From the NCBI GenBank assembly GCA_011050085.1, contig DRGL01000081.1:78270-142269 (forward strand): 64,000 nucleotides of DNA, given 5' to 3'. The notes below the pieces were generated by a model. It was not told where the DNA came from. It made no database searches and worked only from the letters and a program-made list of their open reading frames with translations. Position numbers and translations under genes: made by a program. This DNA is from Pricia antarctica (GTDB lineage: Bacteria; Bacteroidota; Bacteroidia; Flavobacteriales; Flavobacteriaceae). Below, one piece after another: positions 9,895 through 21,944 of the stretch (position 1 is its first letter; each line of letters opens with the position of its first letter).

Positions 9895-10382
9895 CTAATG
9901 AATAGAACCAAATAATTTTTCATCCGTTGATTGTTCTGAAGATAATATATTTTCATTGTAATCAGTTTCGTCTAAATCGAAATAGCTTCCACAGAATAAG
10001 ATTCCCTCACTTTCTTGCCTGACTTGCTTATTTGTCAGGTAAAAGTTAAAGTGTCTTTTTGGGCTTCAGAGAAACTAACTACTCACTGATAGTTTCCTTC
10101 ATTCCCGGTGTAAGTCGTTAAGATATTCGCTTTGTGTTTGTCAGAAATTATGGATTGTTGTTCACCAGTGAAAATTTCGCCATTGAGGGTAGTTGAAATT
10201 TCAGATATAGGTAAAATTCCATTTTCAATTAAACTTTTCACCATACTGTCAAAATATTGGACTATAAAGGACGGTGGCGCTATGAAATCAATGAAACCGC
10301 TGCATTCTTCGATAGTGTCATCATTTTTGTTACAGGATAAAAGCGTACTCTAAACACCAAGTAAAAGAATCTATATTTTCAT
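9895..10382 (-). pseudogene. decayed lipoprotein gene
   Basis: On the minus strand an ATG at 10382 opens a lipoprotein signal, MKI-stop-ILLLGV-stop-STLLSCNKND, that is, a lipobox (LLSC) preceded by two in-frame stops. The frame then stays open for about 80 codons (CSGFIDFIAPPSFIVQYFDS and onward) to a TGA after GNEGNYQ. Coding-like sequence resumes in another frame (ESEGILFCGSYFDLDETDYN) and ends at the TAG at 9895-9897. The reconstructed product is about 160 residues. The protein family is not recognised. Two nonsense changes plus a frame change argue for a real pseudogene rather than one sequencing error. It occupies most of the otherwise empty 9858-10564 gap. Confidence 0.65.
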
Positions 10383-10564
10383 AAGATATTTTCTTATCTA
10401 AATGAAGAAATTCTAAAAATTTGCATTGTTTGCAGTCGAGTCATTTAAAGTCCGCCCGATGTTTTGAGTCGAAAGTCTCATGGAAATTTTGAAGATGGAT
10501 GGTGTTCATTAAGTATTATTTTTTTTTCGATTTTTTATCTCGGCGGCGCTTCCTTGTGGATTAT

Positions 10565-11653
10565 TCATTGTTGTTCCGACGTTGAAATTAAGTCAGGTGC
10601 TTCCTTTATCAAATACATATATACCGGAAAATGATCCGAATATCCTCCAGCATAGCTGCCACCCGCGTAGGTGCGAAACGGATATCCTTTATACTGCCCC
10701 TTTTTAGTTAGCAAATAAGGTGCCTTGAATACTCCAGCTTTCCAAAACTGGTATTTTTCATCATCCGGATTGATTAAGTTTTCTGTAAAATAAATCTGGT
10801 CAAAGAGATTCCACTTATCACGATAGGCCAGAGAACCTACTCCCTTTCGATATAATTTTTCCATAGGATTTATTAGGTTGACCTGTTCATGTTGATCCAC
10901 ATTTTCAACTAGCTCTGTGGGTTCGAGCTGGGTTCTCAATATTTTTTTAAAACTATCGTTGTCTGGGTCGTCATTAAAATCGCCCATACCGATAATCTTG
11001 GAAGAAATATCCAGCCTTTGGATTGAATCGACGATGCGTCTACTTAGCTTGGCAGCTGCGATACGGTTAGGTCTACTACGCGCCTCGCCACCACTACGAG
11101 AAGGCCAATGGTTGACCAGGAAGTAAAACTGTTCATCGTCTAAAAGTCCTCCAACAATCAACTGGTCTCTGGTATAGTTTCGTTCGCCATTATCGTTGAT
11201 TAATAATAATCTCCGACTGTCAAACGAAGTAGGCATAAAGGCGTTTTTCTTATAAAGTAGCGCAACATCAATCCCGCGTTCATCTGGTGAATCGAAGTGA
11301 ACTATACCATAGTCTTTGGGTAGTAGGGTAGTATGATTGACCAAATCTTCGATAACTTTTAGATTTTCCACTTCGCAAATACCGATGATATCAGGGGATG
11401 TTTTTGTAACCTCCGAACCTATTTCGACCAGCACTTGAGACAGATTATCCAACTTCCGATGGTAGCGTTCAAGGGTCCAGTTATCCTTTCCCTCAGGCGT
11501 GCGGTCATCATCAAAAATCAGGGTATCATTTTCGGTATCGAAAAGATTTTCAAGGTTGTAAAATGCAATGGTCCTTATTTTATATTGCTTTTGTTCTTGG
11601 GCCATGGTTAGCAACGAGAATACGGAAAATGCGATAATTAGGTTGATTTTCAT
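10565..11653 (-). CDS. secreted endonuclease/exonuclease/phosphatase family protein
   Basis: This 362-residue exported phosphoesterase is probably a DNA/RNA nuclease. A signal peptide (residues 1-18, ending MAQ) precedes a complete EEP fold. The metal-binding Asn/Glu motif NLENLFD is at about 33-39, with CEVEN, RGIDVALLYKK, the GDFNDDP loop (about 223-229) and the terminal SDHFPVY (about 339-345). All catalytic positions appear intact. The gene is divergent from a TonB receptor whose start lies 119 bp away, so a shared control region is likely. With the receptor and the DUF5689 protein it suggests extracellular nucleic-acid breakdown and uptake, which is inference. Confidence 0.88.
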   Translation of the reverse strand: MKINLIIAFSVFSLLTMAQEQKQYKIRTIAFYNLENLFDTENDTLIFDDDRTPEGKDNWTLERYHRKLDNLSQVLVEIGSEVTKTSPDIIGICEVENLKVIEDLVNHTTLLPKDYGIVHFDSPDERGIDVALLYKKNAFMPTSFDSRRLLLINDNGERNYTRDQLIVGGLLDDEQFYFLVNHWPSRSGGEARSRPNRIAAAKLSRRIVDSIQRLDISSKIIGMGDFNDDPDNDSFKKILRTQLEPTELVENVDQHEQVNLINPMEKLYRKGVGSLAYRDKWNLFDQIYFTENLINPDDEKYQFWKAGVFKAPYLLTKKGQYKGYPFRTYAGGSYAGGYSDHFPVYMYLIKEAPDLISTSEQQ

Positions 11654-11772
11654 AGGATTACAATACTAAAATCACCAATTAACGAGTAAAAATCCGTTTC
11701 AAGGGATTTTTTTGTTCAAGGGTTTGACTACTCGATAACTTGTCAAGATTCGTAAATATCAAATTTGTCCAA

Positions 11773-14502
11773 ATGCGTTTTCTTGCTTTTCTGACACTAC
11801 TATTTGCCACGCTACAAACCGTTTCGGCACAGGAGAATGCCATGGTCTCCGGAACTATTTTAGATATGCGAACCAAAGCGCCAATTTCAGGGGTTGTTGT
11901 AGGTATCGAGACGAACCAAATTTCAAGTATTTCCGATAATGAAGGTCGATTTGAGATCATAATTATCTCTCAAGGCGATTATATTCTGACGCTTACGGCA
12001 TCCGATTTTGTAGCCAAAAGAATTCCGATACATTTCGATGGCCGGTTACTCGATTTAAATAGCATCTATTTAGAAAAGGATATTGCCGTAGAACAGAGCG
12101 ATAATCTCATTAGCCTTACTGAATCTGAACTTTTAGACGATGAAATCAACTCCAATTCCTCGGCTTTGCTTCAGGCTACCCGCGATGTTTTTCTAAGCAG
12201 GGCCGCCTTTGATTTCGGACAGGCTTTTTTTAGGGTGCGCGGCTACGATTCCCAAAATGGAGAAGTTCTTGTCAATGGCCTCTCGATGAATAAGTTCTAT
12301 GATGGTAGGCCGCAATGGAACAACTGGGGCGGATTGAACGACGTAACTAGAAATCAGCAGTTCACCAATGGTTTGGCAGCTTCCGACTTCACGTTCGGCG
12401 GCATCTTGGGCAATACCAATATTGACACAAGACCGTCCGGTATGCGTCCGGGGACTCGTTTATCAGCTTCTGCGTCAAACCGTACCTATGCCGGACGCTT
12501 GATGGCTACCTATAATTCAGGCCTGCAGAAAAACGGATTCGCCTACGTCGTTTCGGCTTCGCGAAGATGGGCCAAACAAGGCTACATCGATGGAACGCTT
12601 TACGATGCCTATTCCGTTTTCGGGGCTTTGGAATACCAGTTCAATGATAAAAACAGTTTAAATTTTACGGGGATGCTAGCCAGTAACCGCCGCGGCCGCT
12701 CTTCTGCCATCACCGAAGAAGTATTCGAATTGGCCGGTAAGCGTTACAATCCGTATTGGGGCGAACAAGATGGTAAAATCAGGAACTCAAGGGAGCGGAA
12801 GATTGCCGAACCGATAATGATGCTGAACCACTTTTTCGAATCGGATGATTTTAACTTAAATACGGGCGTTGCATTTCAATTCGGCACCAATACACGCAGC
12901 CGATTGGGTTATTATAATGCGCCAAACCCCGACCCAACCTACTACCGTTACCTACCAAGTTTTTACGTAAATAGTCCGATTGGCGCAAATTTTATCAGTG
13001 CCAATGCCACCAAAGAGGGTTTTTTAGCGAATCCACAACTTGATTGGCAAAAAGTGTACACCGCCAATTCCCGCGAGCAGGCTGCTTACGTCTTATACGA
13101 CGACATTGCCGAGGACTCCCAATTTACAGGAAATACGGTAGGTAATTGGATTATTAATGACCGGTTACAGGCCGATTTCGGATTGGCCTATAAAAAACTG
13201 ACTTCTGTTAATTATGCGGAAATTAATGATTTGTTGGGTGCCGATTTCTATACTGATATCGATCCGTTTTCCAACACGCTAAACGATATTACAGGACAGA
13301 TTCAAAAAGAAGTGGATGCTATATTTAGTTATAATTATGAGGTTCAGGCTGCCCAGTTCGACGGTTTTGCCCAAATCCGGTATACCCACACAAAATGGAA
13401 CGCATTTTTTGCAGGTAATTTTGGTTCAACCAACTATCAACGTGATGGTCTTTTTCAAAACGAAAGGTTTCCGGATAGTTCGATTGGGGAAAGTGATGAC
13501 GTAAAATTTTCTGATTATGGGATTAAATCTGGCTTCACCTATAATTTGACCGGTAGACACGGTTTAAGTTTACAAGGCGCCTATTTGACACGTCCTCCGG
13601 TTTTGCAAAACATATTCATCAATCCTAGGGAAAATAATCGGATAGTACCTGATATTCAAACAGAGACCGTCTCTACTGCAGACCTAAGCTATTACCTGCG
13701 CCTCCCAAAATTGACGGGAAGGTTGACCGGCTTTTATACTCGGTTTCAAAATACTACCGATATCAATTTCTTTTTTGTCGATACCGGTGTAGGTTCTGAT
13801 TTTGTGCAAGAGGTACTCACCGACCTAGATAAGTTGCACATGGGTACGGAATTGGGCTTGGAGTATCAAATTTCGTCTTCCGTCAAGCTGACAGGAGTTG
13901 CCGCTGTAGGTAAATATTTATATGCTAGTAACCCCAACCTCACCATAAATTTCGATACGGCCGGCCGCGAAGAAGATCTAATCAATTTAGAAGGTAATAG
14001 TGACCTCGGCATAGCGAACATCAAAGATTTAAGATTGTCACAGGGTCCGCAGCAAGCATACGCCGTGGGTATCGAATATCGGGACCCTAAATACTGGTGG
14101 GTAAGTATGTCAGCCAATTATCTGGCCGATAACTATGCGGGTATTTCTTCCATCACAAGAACCCGAAGCTTTTATCTAGACCCGGAAACAGGGCAGAATT
14201 TTCCCGAGGCTACTGAAGAGAATGTGAATAGGCTGTTAGGCCAAAATTCCTTAGACAACTTTTATCTGTTAAATCTGGTAGGGGGAAAGTCATGGCTGAA
14301 AAAGGGAAAATACATCAGCATTTTCGCAAGTGTCAACAATCTTTTCGATGCAGTGTTCCGAACCGGCGGTTACGAGCAGAGCAGAAATGGTAACTACGGA
14401 CAGCTCAGGGATGATAATCTCAGCGGAACGCCCTCTTTTGCACCAAAATATTGGTATGGCTACGGCCGAACGTACTTTTTGAATTTTGCGTTTAGTTTTT
14501 GA
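11773..14502 (+). CDS. TonB-dependent receptor next to secreted nuclease
   Basis: This is an outer-membrane receptor of about 909 residues. I chose the ATG at 11773 (MRFLAFLTLL) because it gives a clean signal peptide ending VSAQ; an upstream ATG at 11740 adds a hydrophilic tail. A carboxypeptidase-regulatory-like domain (about 22-95) is followed by a plug (DFGQAFFRVRGYD and NGLSMNKFYDGRPQWNNWGG) and a barrel ending NFAFSF. Its plug resembles that of the other receptor in this window. It is followed by the DUF5689 lipoprotein gene 55 bp later and is divergent from the nuclease gene. The ligand could be nucleotides or a nucleic-acid fragment, judged by neighbours only. Confidence 0.88.
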   Translation: MRFLAFLTLLFATLQTVSAQENAMVSGTILDMRTKAPISGVVVGIETNQISSISDNEGRFEIIIISQGDYILTLTASDFVAKRIPIHFDGRLLDLNSIYLEKDIAVEQSDNLISLTESELLDDEINSNSSALLQATRDVFLSRAAFDFGQAFFRVRGYDSQNGEVLVNGLSMNKFYDGRPQWNNWGGLNDVTRNQQFTNGLAASDFTFGGILGNTNIDTRPSGMRPGTRLSASASNRTYAGRLMATYNSGLQKNGFAYVVSASRRWAKQGYIDGTLYDAYSVFGALEYQFNDKNSLNFTGMLASNRRGRSSAITEEVFELAGKRYNPYWGEQDGKIRNSRERKIAEPIMMLNHFFESDDFNLNTGVAFQFGTNTRSRLGYYNAPNPDPTYYRYLPSFYVNSPIGANFISANATKEGFLANPQLDWQKVYTANSREQAAYVLYDDIAEDSQFTGNTVGNWIINDRLQADFGLAYKKLTSVNYAEINDLLGADFYTDIDPFSNTLNDITGQIQKEVDAIFSYNYEVQAAQFDGFAQIRYTHTKWNAFFAGNFGSTNYQRDGLFQNERFPDSSIGESDDVKFSDYGIKSGFTYNLTGRHGLSLQGAYLTRPPVLQNIFINPRENNRIVPDIQTETVSTADLSYYLRLPKLTGRLTGFYTRFQNTTDINFFFVDTGVGSDFVQEVLTDLDKLHMGTELGLEYQISSSVKLTGVAAVGKYLYASNPNLTINFDTAGREEDLINLEGNSDLGIANIKDLRLSQGPQQAYAVGIEYRDPKYWWVSMSANYLADNYAGISSITRTRSFYLDPETGQNFPEATEENVNRLLGQNSLDNFYLLNLVGGKSWLKKGKYISIFASVNNLFDAVFRTGGYEQSRNGNYGQLRDDNLSGTPSFAPKYWYGYGRTYFLNFAFSF

Positions 14503-14557
14503 AAATCTAAACAGACGTTATAAAATCCTTGCAATCAAGGAAGTAATCTTAAAGAAT

Positions 14558-15943
14558 ATGGACAAAGCAAAAAATTTTACCAACAACACCAAACGTGCAG
14601 TTATCATCTTTGTTATATTCATGTATACCTTCTCATGTACCAAATCCCGTAATTTTGACCCGCCGCCCAACGAATGTTCTACTGGGCTGGTACCTAACGC
14701 CACCTTTGCAGAGGTTAAGGGGTTGTACGTAGACCAGACCTTTCAAATTCAAGAAGATCTGATTATTGAGGGCTATGTAGCCTCGTCGGATGAAGACGGT
14801 AATTTCTTTAGCGTGCTCCATTTTCAAGATAGCCCGGTGGGTCCGACCGAAGGCTTTGAAATCGAATTTGACGTTCGAGATTCCCATTTGTTCTATCCCG
14901 TCGGCACTAAAATCTATATACAATTGAAAGGCCTCTTTTTGGGGAAAAGTAAAGATGTATTCAAGATTGGCGGAGTATTTACATCCTTTGGAAATGTGTC
15001 CGTAGGCAGATTGCCTTCTACAATAGTGGATAAGCATATTTTTGTGGCCTGTGATGAAATCGTGGCTATTGTTCCGAGTAAAATAGCATTGACAAACATC
15101 CCAAAAAATCTGACCAATACCCTTGTTCGCCTTGATAGTCTCGAGGTTTCCGATGCCGAAGTGGGCCAAGCATTTGCCTTTGAGCGCGAAGAGACTGAAC
15201 GAACTTTGATCGATTGTGACGATAATGAGCTCATTTTGCTAAATAGTGGATTTTCGGAATTTCAAGCAGAATTACTTCCTGAAGGTAATGGGAGCATCAC
15301 TGGTATTTTGTTGCGTGAGAATGATAAATATCGATTGGCAATTCGGACTTTAGGGGATATTGATTTCGGAAATGGACGCTGTGCCGCCCTGGTCGATGAA
15401 TTTACATCTGACCAAATTTTCATCTCTGAATTGGCCGATCCCGACAACAATCTGGCGGCGCGTTTTATTGAACTGTACAATTCTGCCCAAAAGCCATTGT
15501 CGTTAAAAGGATGGTCTTTACATCGATACACCAATGCCAATACTGAAATCAGCTCGAGCGTAGACCTATCCAATATTACGATCGGCGCCGAAAGTACACT
15601 TGTAATTTCCCCGAACGCTACCGAGTTTGAAGTGGTCTATGGCTTTGCCCCGGATTTTGGCGTCGGTAAAAATAGTCCTGCGGATTCCAATGGCGATGAT
15701 AACATAGAATTGGTAGATCCGTTTGGAAAGGTCGTTGATGTATTCGGCGTTGTCGGTATAGATGGCACGGGTACGAACCATGAATTCGAGGATGGAAGGG
15801 CTGTGAGAAATACTAATATAGACCAAGGTAACCCTAACTACACTTTTAGCGAGTGGGAAATATACAATGATTCAGGAGATTCGGAAACTATAAAACTACC
15901 TCAAAATGCGCCTCAGGATTTTAAGCCCGGGCAGCGGGATTAA
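14558..15943 (+). CDS. DUF5689 / lamin-tail domain lipoprotein
   Basis: This surface or outer-membrane lipoprotein of about 461 residues partners the preceding receptor. The ATG at 14558 (MDKAKNFTNN) is preferred over 14486, which overlaps the receptor's end. The signal ends in a lipobox (YTFSC). Residues about 40-270 match DUF5689, a beta-rich OB-like region. Residues about 285-410 form a lamin-tail (LTD) domain (ISELADPDNNLAARFIELYN, GWSLHRY). LTD domains often accompany extracellular nucleases in bacteria, which supports a nucleic-acid role. No catalytic site is visible, so it is likelier to bind than to cleave. Confidence 0.82.
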   Translation: MDKAKNFTNNTKRAVIIFVIFMYTFSCTKSRNFDPPPNECSTGLVPNATFAEVKGLYVDQTFQIQEDLIIEGYVASSDEDGNFFSVLHFQDSPVGPTEGFEIEFDVRDSHLFYPVGTKIYIQLKGLFLGKSKDVFKIGGVFTSFGNVSVGRLPSTIVDKHIFVACDEIVAIVPSKIALTNIPKNLTNTLVRLDSLEVSDAEVGQAFAFEREETERTLIDCDDNELILLNSGFSEFQAELLPEGNGSITGILLRENDKYRLAIRTLGDIDFGNGRCAALVDEFTSDQIFISELADPDNNLAARFIELYNSAQKPLSLKGWSLHRYTNANTEISSSVDLSNITIGAESTLVISPNATEFEVVYGFAPDFGVGKNSPADSNGDDNIELVDPFGKVVDVFGVVGIDGTGTNHEFEDGRAVRNTNIDQGNPNYTFSEWEIYNDSGDSETIKLPQNAPQDFKPGQRD

Positions 15944-16153
15944 TAGGGTTTGATATGTATGCGAAGAGCAAGCATATCCGTGAAACCTATATCGATACGT
16001 GAGAATTAAATTATTGGAGAGCATTAAAAATTGCCTATTTTTTATTTGTGAAGGTGTACTTATACTTAGTAGGTCAATCTGTTTGGAAGGGCTTGAATAC
16101 ATCGCTATAGAACGGATTTAACTAATCGATGGTCATGTTTAATGAATATTTCG

Positions 16154-16567
16154 CTATTTGGTTTCTTCAGCTGAGCATACAAAAATGCTTTCTAAAATTT
16201 TAGCGGAAACCGGTTTGATTAAATAATGGGTTTCCAACCCATAGGTTTTAGCCGTCTCAATATCATTAGTGTCTACAGAAGAGGTCATAATGTAAATTTC
16301 TGGCATACTCATATCCGATGTTTTAAGCTTTGTCAGTTCCTCCACAAAATCCCATCCGTCCATTACGGGCATGTTCAGATCTATAAAGAGTATAGAAGGT
16401 AAAGAAGTGTCTTCTTCTAAAAGTTCTTCGAAATTTTCAAGGGCATCTAGGCCGTTTTCGAAAATCGACAATTCAGGCGTAAATCCGATACTGGTCAGAG
16501 CCCTTTTGAATCCAAAAACAGAGATGGCGTCATCATCGATAATACAGATTTGGCTGTATGGTTTCAT
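16154..16567 (-). CDS. single-domain response regulator (receiver)
   Basis: This stand-alone receiver of about 137 residues has no output domain. The start at 16567 (MKPYSQICIIDDD) is favoured because the longer frame would overlap the upstream receiver gene. The acidic cluster IIDDD, the phospho-acceptor Asp in LFIDLNMPVMDGW, the Thr/Ser of IMTSSV and the Lys of LIKPVS are all present. It lies 26 bp downstream of a second receiver and is cotranscribed with the PAS kinase. Such proteins pass phosphate onward or act by protein contact. The target is unknown. Confidence 0.9.
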   Translation of the reverse strand: MKPYSQICIIDDDAISVFGFKRALTSIGFTPELSIFENGLDALENFEELLEEDTSLPSILFIDLNMPVMDGWDFVEELTKLKTSDMSMPEIYIMTSSVDTNDIETAKTYGLETHYLIKPVSAKILESIFVCSAEETK

Positions 16568-16593
16568 AGAATAGTTTGTTGCGAAAGCCCGCC

Positions 16594-16995
16594 TCAAGAC
16601 GACGATTCTAGAATACTGTCTAAATCTTCCTTTGAAAAAGGTTTGAGAATATAGTTGTTTACAATTTTATAATTTTTAATTCTTTCCAAATCCCGGGGGT
16701 CGACCGAAGAGCTAACAATATAAATAACAACCTTTTCTACATTAGAATTCGAAATTTTTTCGAACTCCTCTAAAAATTCCCATCCATTCATAATGGGCAT
16801 ATCCAAATCTAAAAATATGACCGACGGAAACTTTTCACCGTTAGCAGTGATCGCAGTTAGGCCATCGATAGCATCTTGGCCATTTTGATATATTACTACA
16901 GACTCATAGAAGCCAACTTCTGCCATAAGGCGTTTTGTACCGTAAATAAAGATGGGGTCATCGTCTATTATACAAAGTTTTTCAATTTTTTTCAT
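16594..16995 (-). CDS. single-domain response regulator (receiver)
   Basis: This 133-residue receiver contains CIIDDDP, the phospho-acceptor Asp in IFLDLDMPIMNGW, the YIVSSSV switch Ser and LKPF with the conserved Lys. It lacks an output domain. It lies directly downstream of the PAS kinase gene (27-bp gap) and is the first of two tandem receivers. The two share order and motifs and look like a duplication followed by divergence. It is probably the kinase's immediate partner. Confidence 0.9.
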   Translation of the reverse strand: MKKIEKLCIIDDDPIFIYGTKRLMAEVGFYESVVIYQNGQDAIDGLTAITANGEKFPSVIFLDLDMPIMNGWEFLEEFEKISNSNVEKVVIYIVSSSVDPRDLERIKNYKIVNNYILKPFSKEDLDSILESSS

Positions 16996-17022
16996 TTGTC
17001 GTTGTAAATGTTGACTGCCTAT

Positions 17023-19224
17023 TTAAGCGGCAGCTGATTCAAAATATAATTTAAATGTAGTTCCGACATCTACTTTGCTCTCCACCTCAATACGGCCGTT
17101 CATAGCCTCTATTTGATTTTTAGTTATGAAAAGTCCGATTCCCTTGGCATCCTTATTCCGGTGAAAAGTTTTATACATACCGAAGAGTTTCTTTCCATGG
17201 CGTTTTAAATCGATTCCCAGGCCATTGTCTGAAAAGGTAAGTACGGTATGATTGGCTATGTTTTCTGTAGAAATAACAATTTTTGGTGGTCTTTCCGGCG
17301 AACTATACTTAATACTGTTCGTGAAGAGATTTAATAATATACTATCCACATACGCCGGTATGGCATTGATTGTAAGATTTTCGGGGATATCCATGGTACA
17401 GGAGGTGTTTTTATCCTTTAATAACAACCCAAGATTCTTTTTGACATTTTTGATGGTTTTACGAAGATTTACGCGTTTCATCTTATCTATAGCACCTACT
17501 TTGACCTGTACAACTTCATTCAGATGCAATACGGTCTCATTAAGGCTTTCTGAAGCATCAACAAGCATGCGCAACAAATTCTTTCGCTCTGTTTCATTTT
17601 CTTCGGTACTCAAAAACCCGGAAAGCATTGATAAGTTACTAGAATGTGATCTAAGATTATGTGATACGATATGAGCAAAATTCAATAGGCTTTCATTTTG
17701 TTCGCTAGTAACTTCGACCATACGGCTCATCTTCTTTTCAGCAATTTTTCTGTGGGAGATGTCCATTACCTGTTTAACAAAATGAGATAATTCCCCTTCT
17801 ATGTTTCGAACTGCGGTTACCATCAAAATAGCATATATCAAATGTCCCTTTTTGTGATAGTATCGCTTTTCGATTTGAAAGCTCTGCCTCTCATTGTTTT
17901 TTAGTTCTTGCAATAATTCAGAGCTAGCTTTATAATCATCGGGATGGCTAATATCCTTAAAGCTCGTTTGCATCAATTCATCTTCTGTATATCCTAAACT
18001 ATTGCAAAGACTTTGATTGACTTTGATCCAGTCGTCATCAAGACCAACCAATGCCATACCCGTATTCGAATTTTCAAAGGCGCCGGAAAATGAGTCTTGA
18101 CTTTTCTTCAGCTCTAATTGAGTATTCTTAAGTTCGGTTACATCCCAATTGGTACCAATCATTTTAATTGCATTCCCTTCGGCGTCGCGTTGTATTATAA
18201 CGATACCTCGGATATGTCTTACCTCTCCATTAGGCCAAATAATCCGGAATTCACTATCGAAACTTTTCTCTCCTGACAAAGACATGGCTACTTCATTGTC
18301 GCAACGCTCTATATCGTCTGCGTGAAGTCCAGAACGCCAAGCTTCGAATTCACCACTGAAATCTTCTTCTTTGACACCATAAATACGGTACATGCTTTCG
18401 TCCCACGTCAGTACATTATTCACGATATCAAAATTGAAAATACCGAAATTGGCGCCTACGGTGGCGGCCGTTAGTTTGTCAGTTACTTCTTTATAGTTCA
18501 GGGCAAATTTCTTTTGGTCATCAATATCCTGAAAAGTTCCATAGATGCGGGAGCATTTACCATTGACCATTTCTGCTTCACCCCTGGCCCGCACCCAAAG
18601 TTCTTTGCCTTTAGCGGTTGTGATCATAAGTTCGGTATCCCAGGGTGTGCCGTTTGCCAAGGCTTCGCTGAATAATAAAGTGATGGTATCACGGGATTCG
18701 CCTTCCTTATAGAAATTTATACCTTGCTCTATTGTTGGCGTGAAATTTTTAGCAACTTCATGTATTTCCTTAGTGACTTCAGTCCAGTACACCTTATTGG
18801 TGGTCATGTCTACTTCCCATCCCCCTATACGTGCAACTTGCTCCGCTTTTAATAGAAGTTCTTCCCGACGTTTGGTTTCGGTTACATCTTCTAACATAAT
18901 CATAAGACCGCCAAGCATTCCCTTTTCATCTTTCCAATGGTTTATCTTACAATTTAACCACTGAATTGAACCATTGGGCAAAATAAATTTAATGCCATTA
19001 TCCAGTATTGATGCTCCCTGCAAACACTCACTATACATCTCCCGTAGAGCTTCAGGCGTGTTCGGTAGAATATCGTAATATAGGTGACCGATTATCGAAT
19101 CGAAATCGGGTGTAAATTCTTGTTGCCAGATTTTAGAATGTGCAATAAATCGCATATCGACATCAAGAATAGCAACTGCGCAAGGAGAATCCTCAATAAG
19201 GAACTTGCTCGATACTGTTTTCAA
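17023..19224 (-). CDS. multi-PAS sensor histidine kinase
   Basis: This 733-residue kinase has no predicted membrane helix, so it is likely a cytoplasmic sensor. Four PAS/PAC units can be followed at about residues 5-115, 125-240, 245-370 and 375-500 (for example the PAC-like GMLGGLMIMLEDVTE and AIKMIGTNWDVTE). A HisKA helix carries the phospho-accepting His (AHIVSHNLRSH, about 515-525). The ATPase domain has its N-box (NLFTNSIKYS), G1 (DNGLGID) and G2 (GIGLFITK). It heads an operon with two single-domain receivers. The signal is not evident. Its promoter faces that of katG across 231 bp, but a functional link to peroxide stress is only suggestive. Confidence 0.93.
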   Translation of the reverse strand: MKTVSSKFLIEDSPCAVAILDVDMRFIAHSKIWQQEFTPDFDSIIGHLYYDILPNTPEALREMYSECLQGASILDNGIKFILPNGSIQWLNCKINHWKDEKGMLGGLMIMLEDVTETKRREELLLKAEQVARIGGWEVDMTTNKVYWTEVTKEIHEVAKNFTPTIEQGINFYKEGESRDTITLLFSEALANGTPWDTELMITTAKGKELWVRARGEAEMVNGKCSRIYGTFQDIDDQKKFALNYKEVTDKLTAATVGANFGIFNFDIVNNVLTWDESMYRIYGVKEEDFSGEFEAWRSGLHADDIERCDNEVAMSLSGEKSFDSEFRIIWPNGEVRHIRGIVIIQRDAEGNAIKMIGTNWDVTELKNTQLELKKSQDSFSGAFENSNTGMALVGLDDDWIKVNQSLCNSLGYTEDELMQTSFKDISHPDDYKASSELLQELKNNERQSFQIEKRYYHKKGHLIYAILMVTAVRNIEGELSHFVKQVMDISHRKIAEKKMSRMVEVTSEQNESLLNFAHIVSHNLRSHSSNLSMLSGFLSTEENETERKNLLRMLVDASESLNETVLHLNEVVQVKVGAIDKMKRVNLRKTIKNVKKNLGLLLKDKNTSCTMDIPENLTINAIPAYVDSILLNLFTNSIKYSSPERPPKIVISTENIANHTVLTFSDNGLGIDLKRHGKKLFGMYKTFHRNKDAKGIGLFITKNQIEAMNGRIEVESKVDVGTTFKLYFESAAA

Positions 19225-19443
19225 GGCTAGTTTCAGTTTGGATGATTAAATAATAACTTTTTATAAGAACGTAGGAATTTACTTAAAATTGTAGGAATAC
19301 ATCCCGAACTTTCATATGGGCCGAAGAGGTTTTAATAGTCAAAAACTATCAATTGATAATTTTTTAATATTCGCTATCTATGTATTTTAGCCTGTTTTTG
19401 GTACTTTTAAAGGATAAATAGGATAGATTTTAAAGAATTTTAA

Positions 19444-21702
<2,259 letters not shown>

Positions 21703-21734
21703 GTAAGTATACATAAATTGGAAATAGCCAGAAG

Positions 21735-21766
21735 GAGCTGCAGTAGACACTGCAGCTCTTTTTTTT
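21735..21766 (+). terminator. intrinsic terminator after katG
   Basis: A perfect 10-bp stem pairs GAGCTGCAGT with ACTGCAGCTC around an AGAC loop and is followed by a T run, 33 bases after the katG stop. Confidence 0.9.
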
Positions 21767-21944
21767 ATCTATCCTTAAAAATTAGACCTTGTAAAACAAT
21801 ATAATCCGATCTGGTTAGTTTGAGTAGTAAGATCAAGATGTGAGTATTGGTATTTCCAACAAAGGGAATTTCTCTAGACTGATATTATTGCCATGCAATG
21901 TAATGCTAAGAGACTTTAATACGGAAATAATAAAAATATAACTA

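Noticed and set aside
10132..10353. 73-codon plus-strand ORF
   Set aside because: It is the antisense shadow of the lipoprotein pseudogene on the minus strand.
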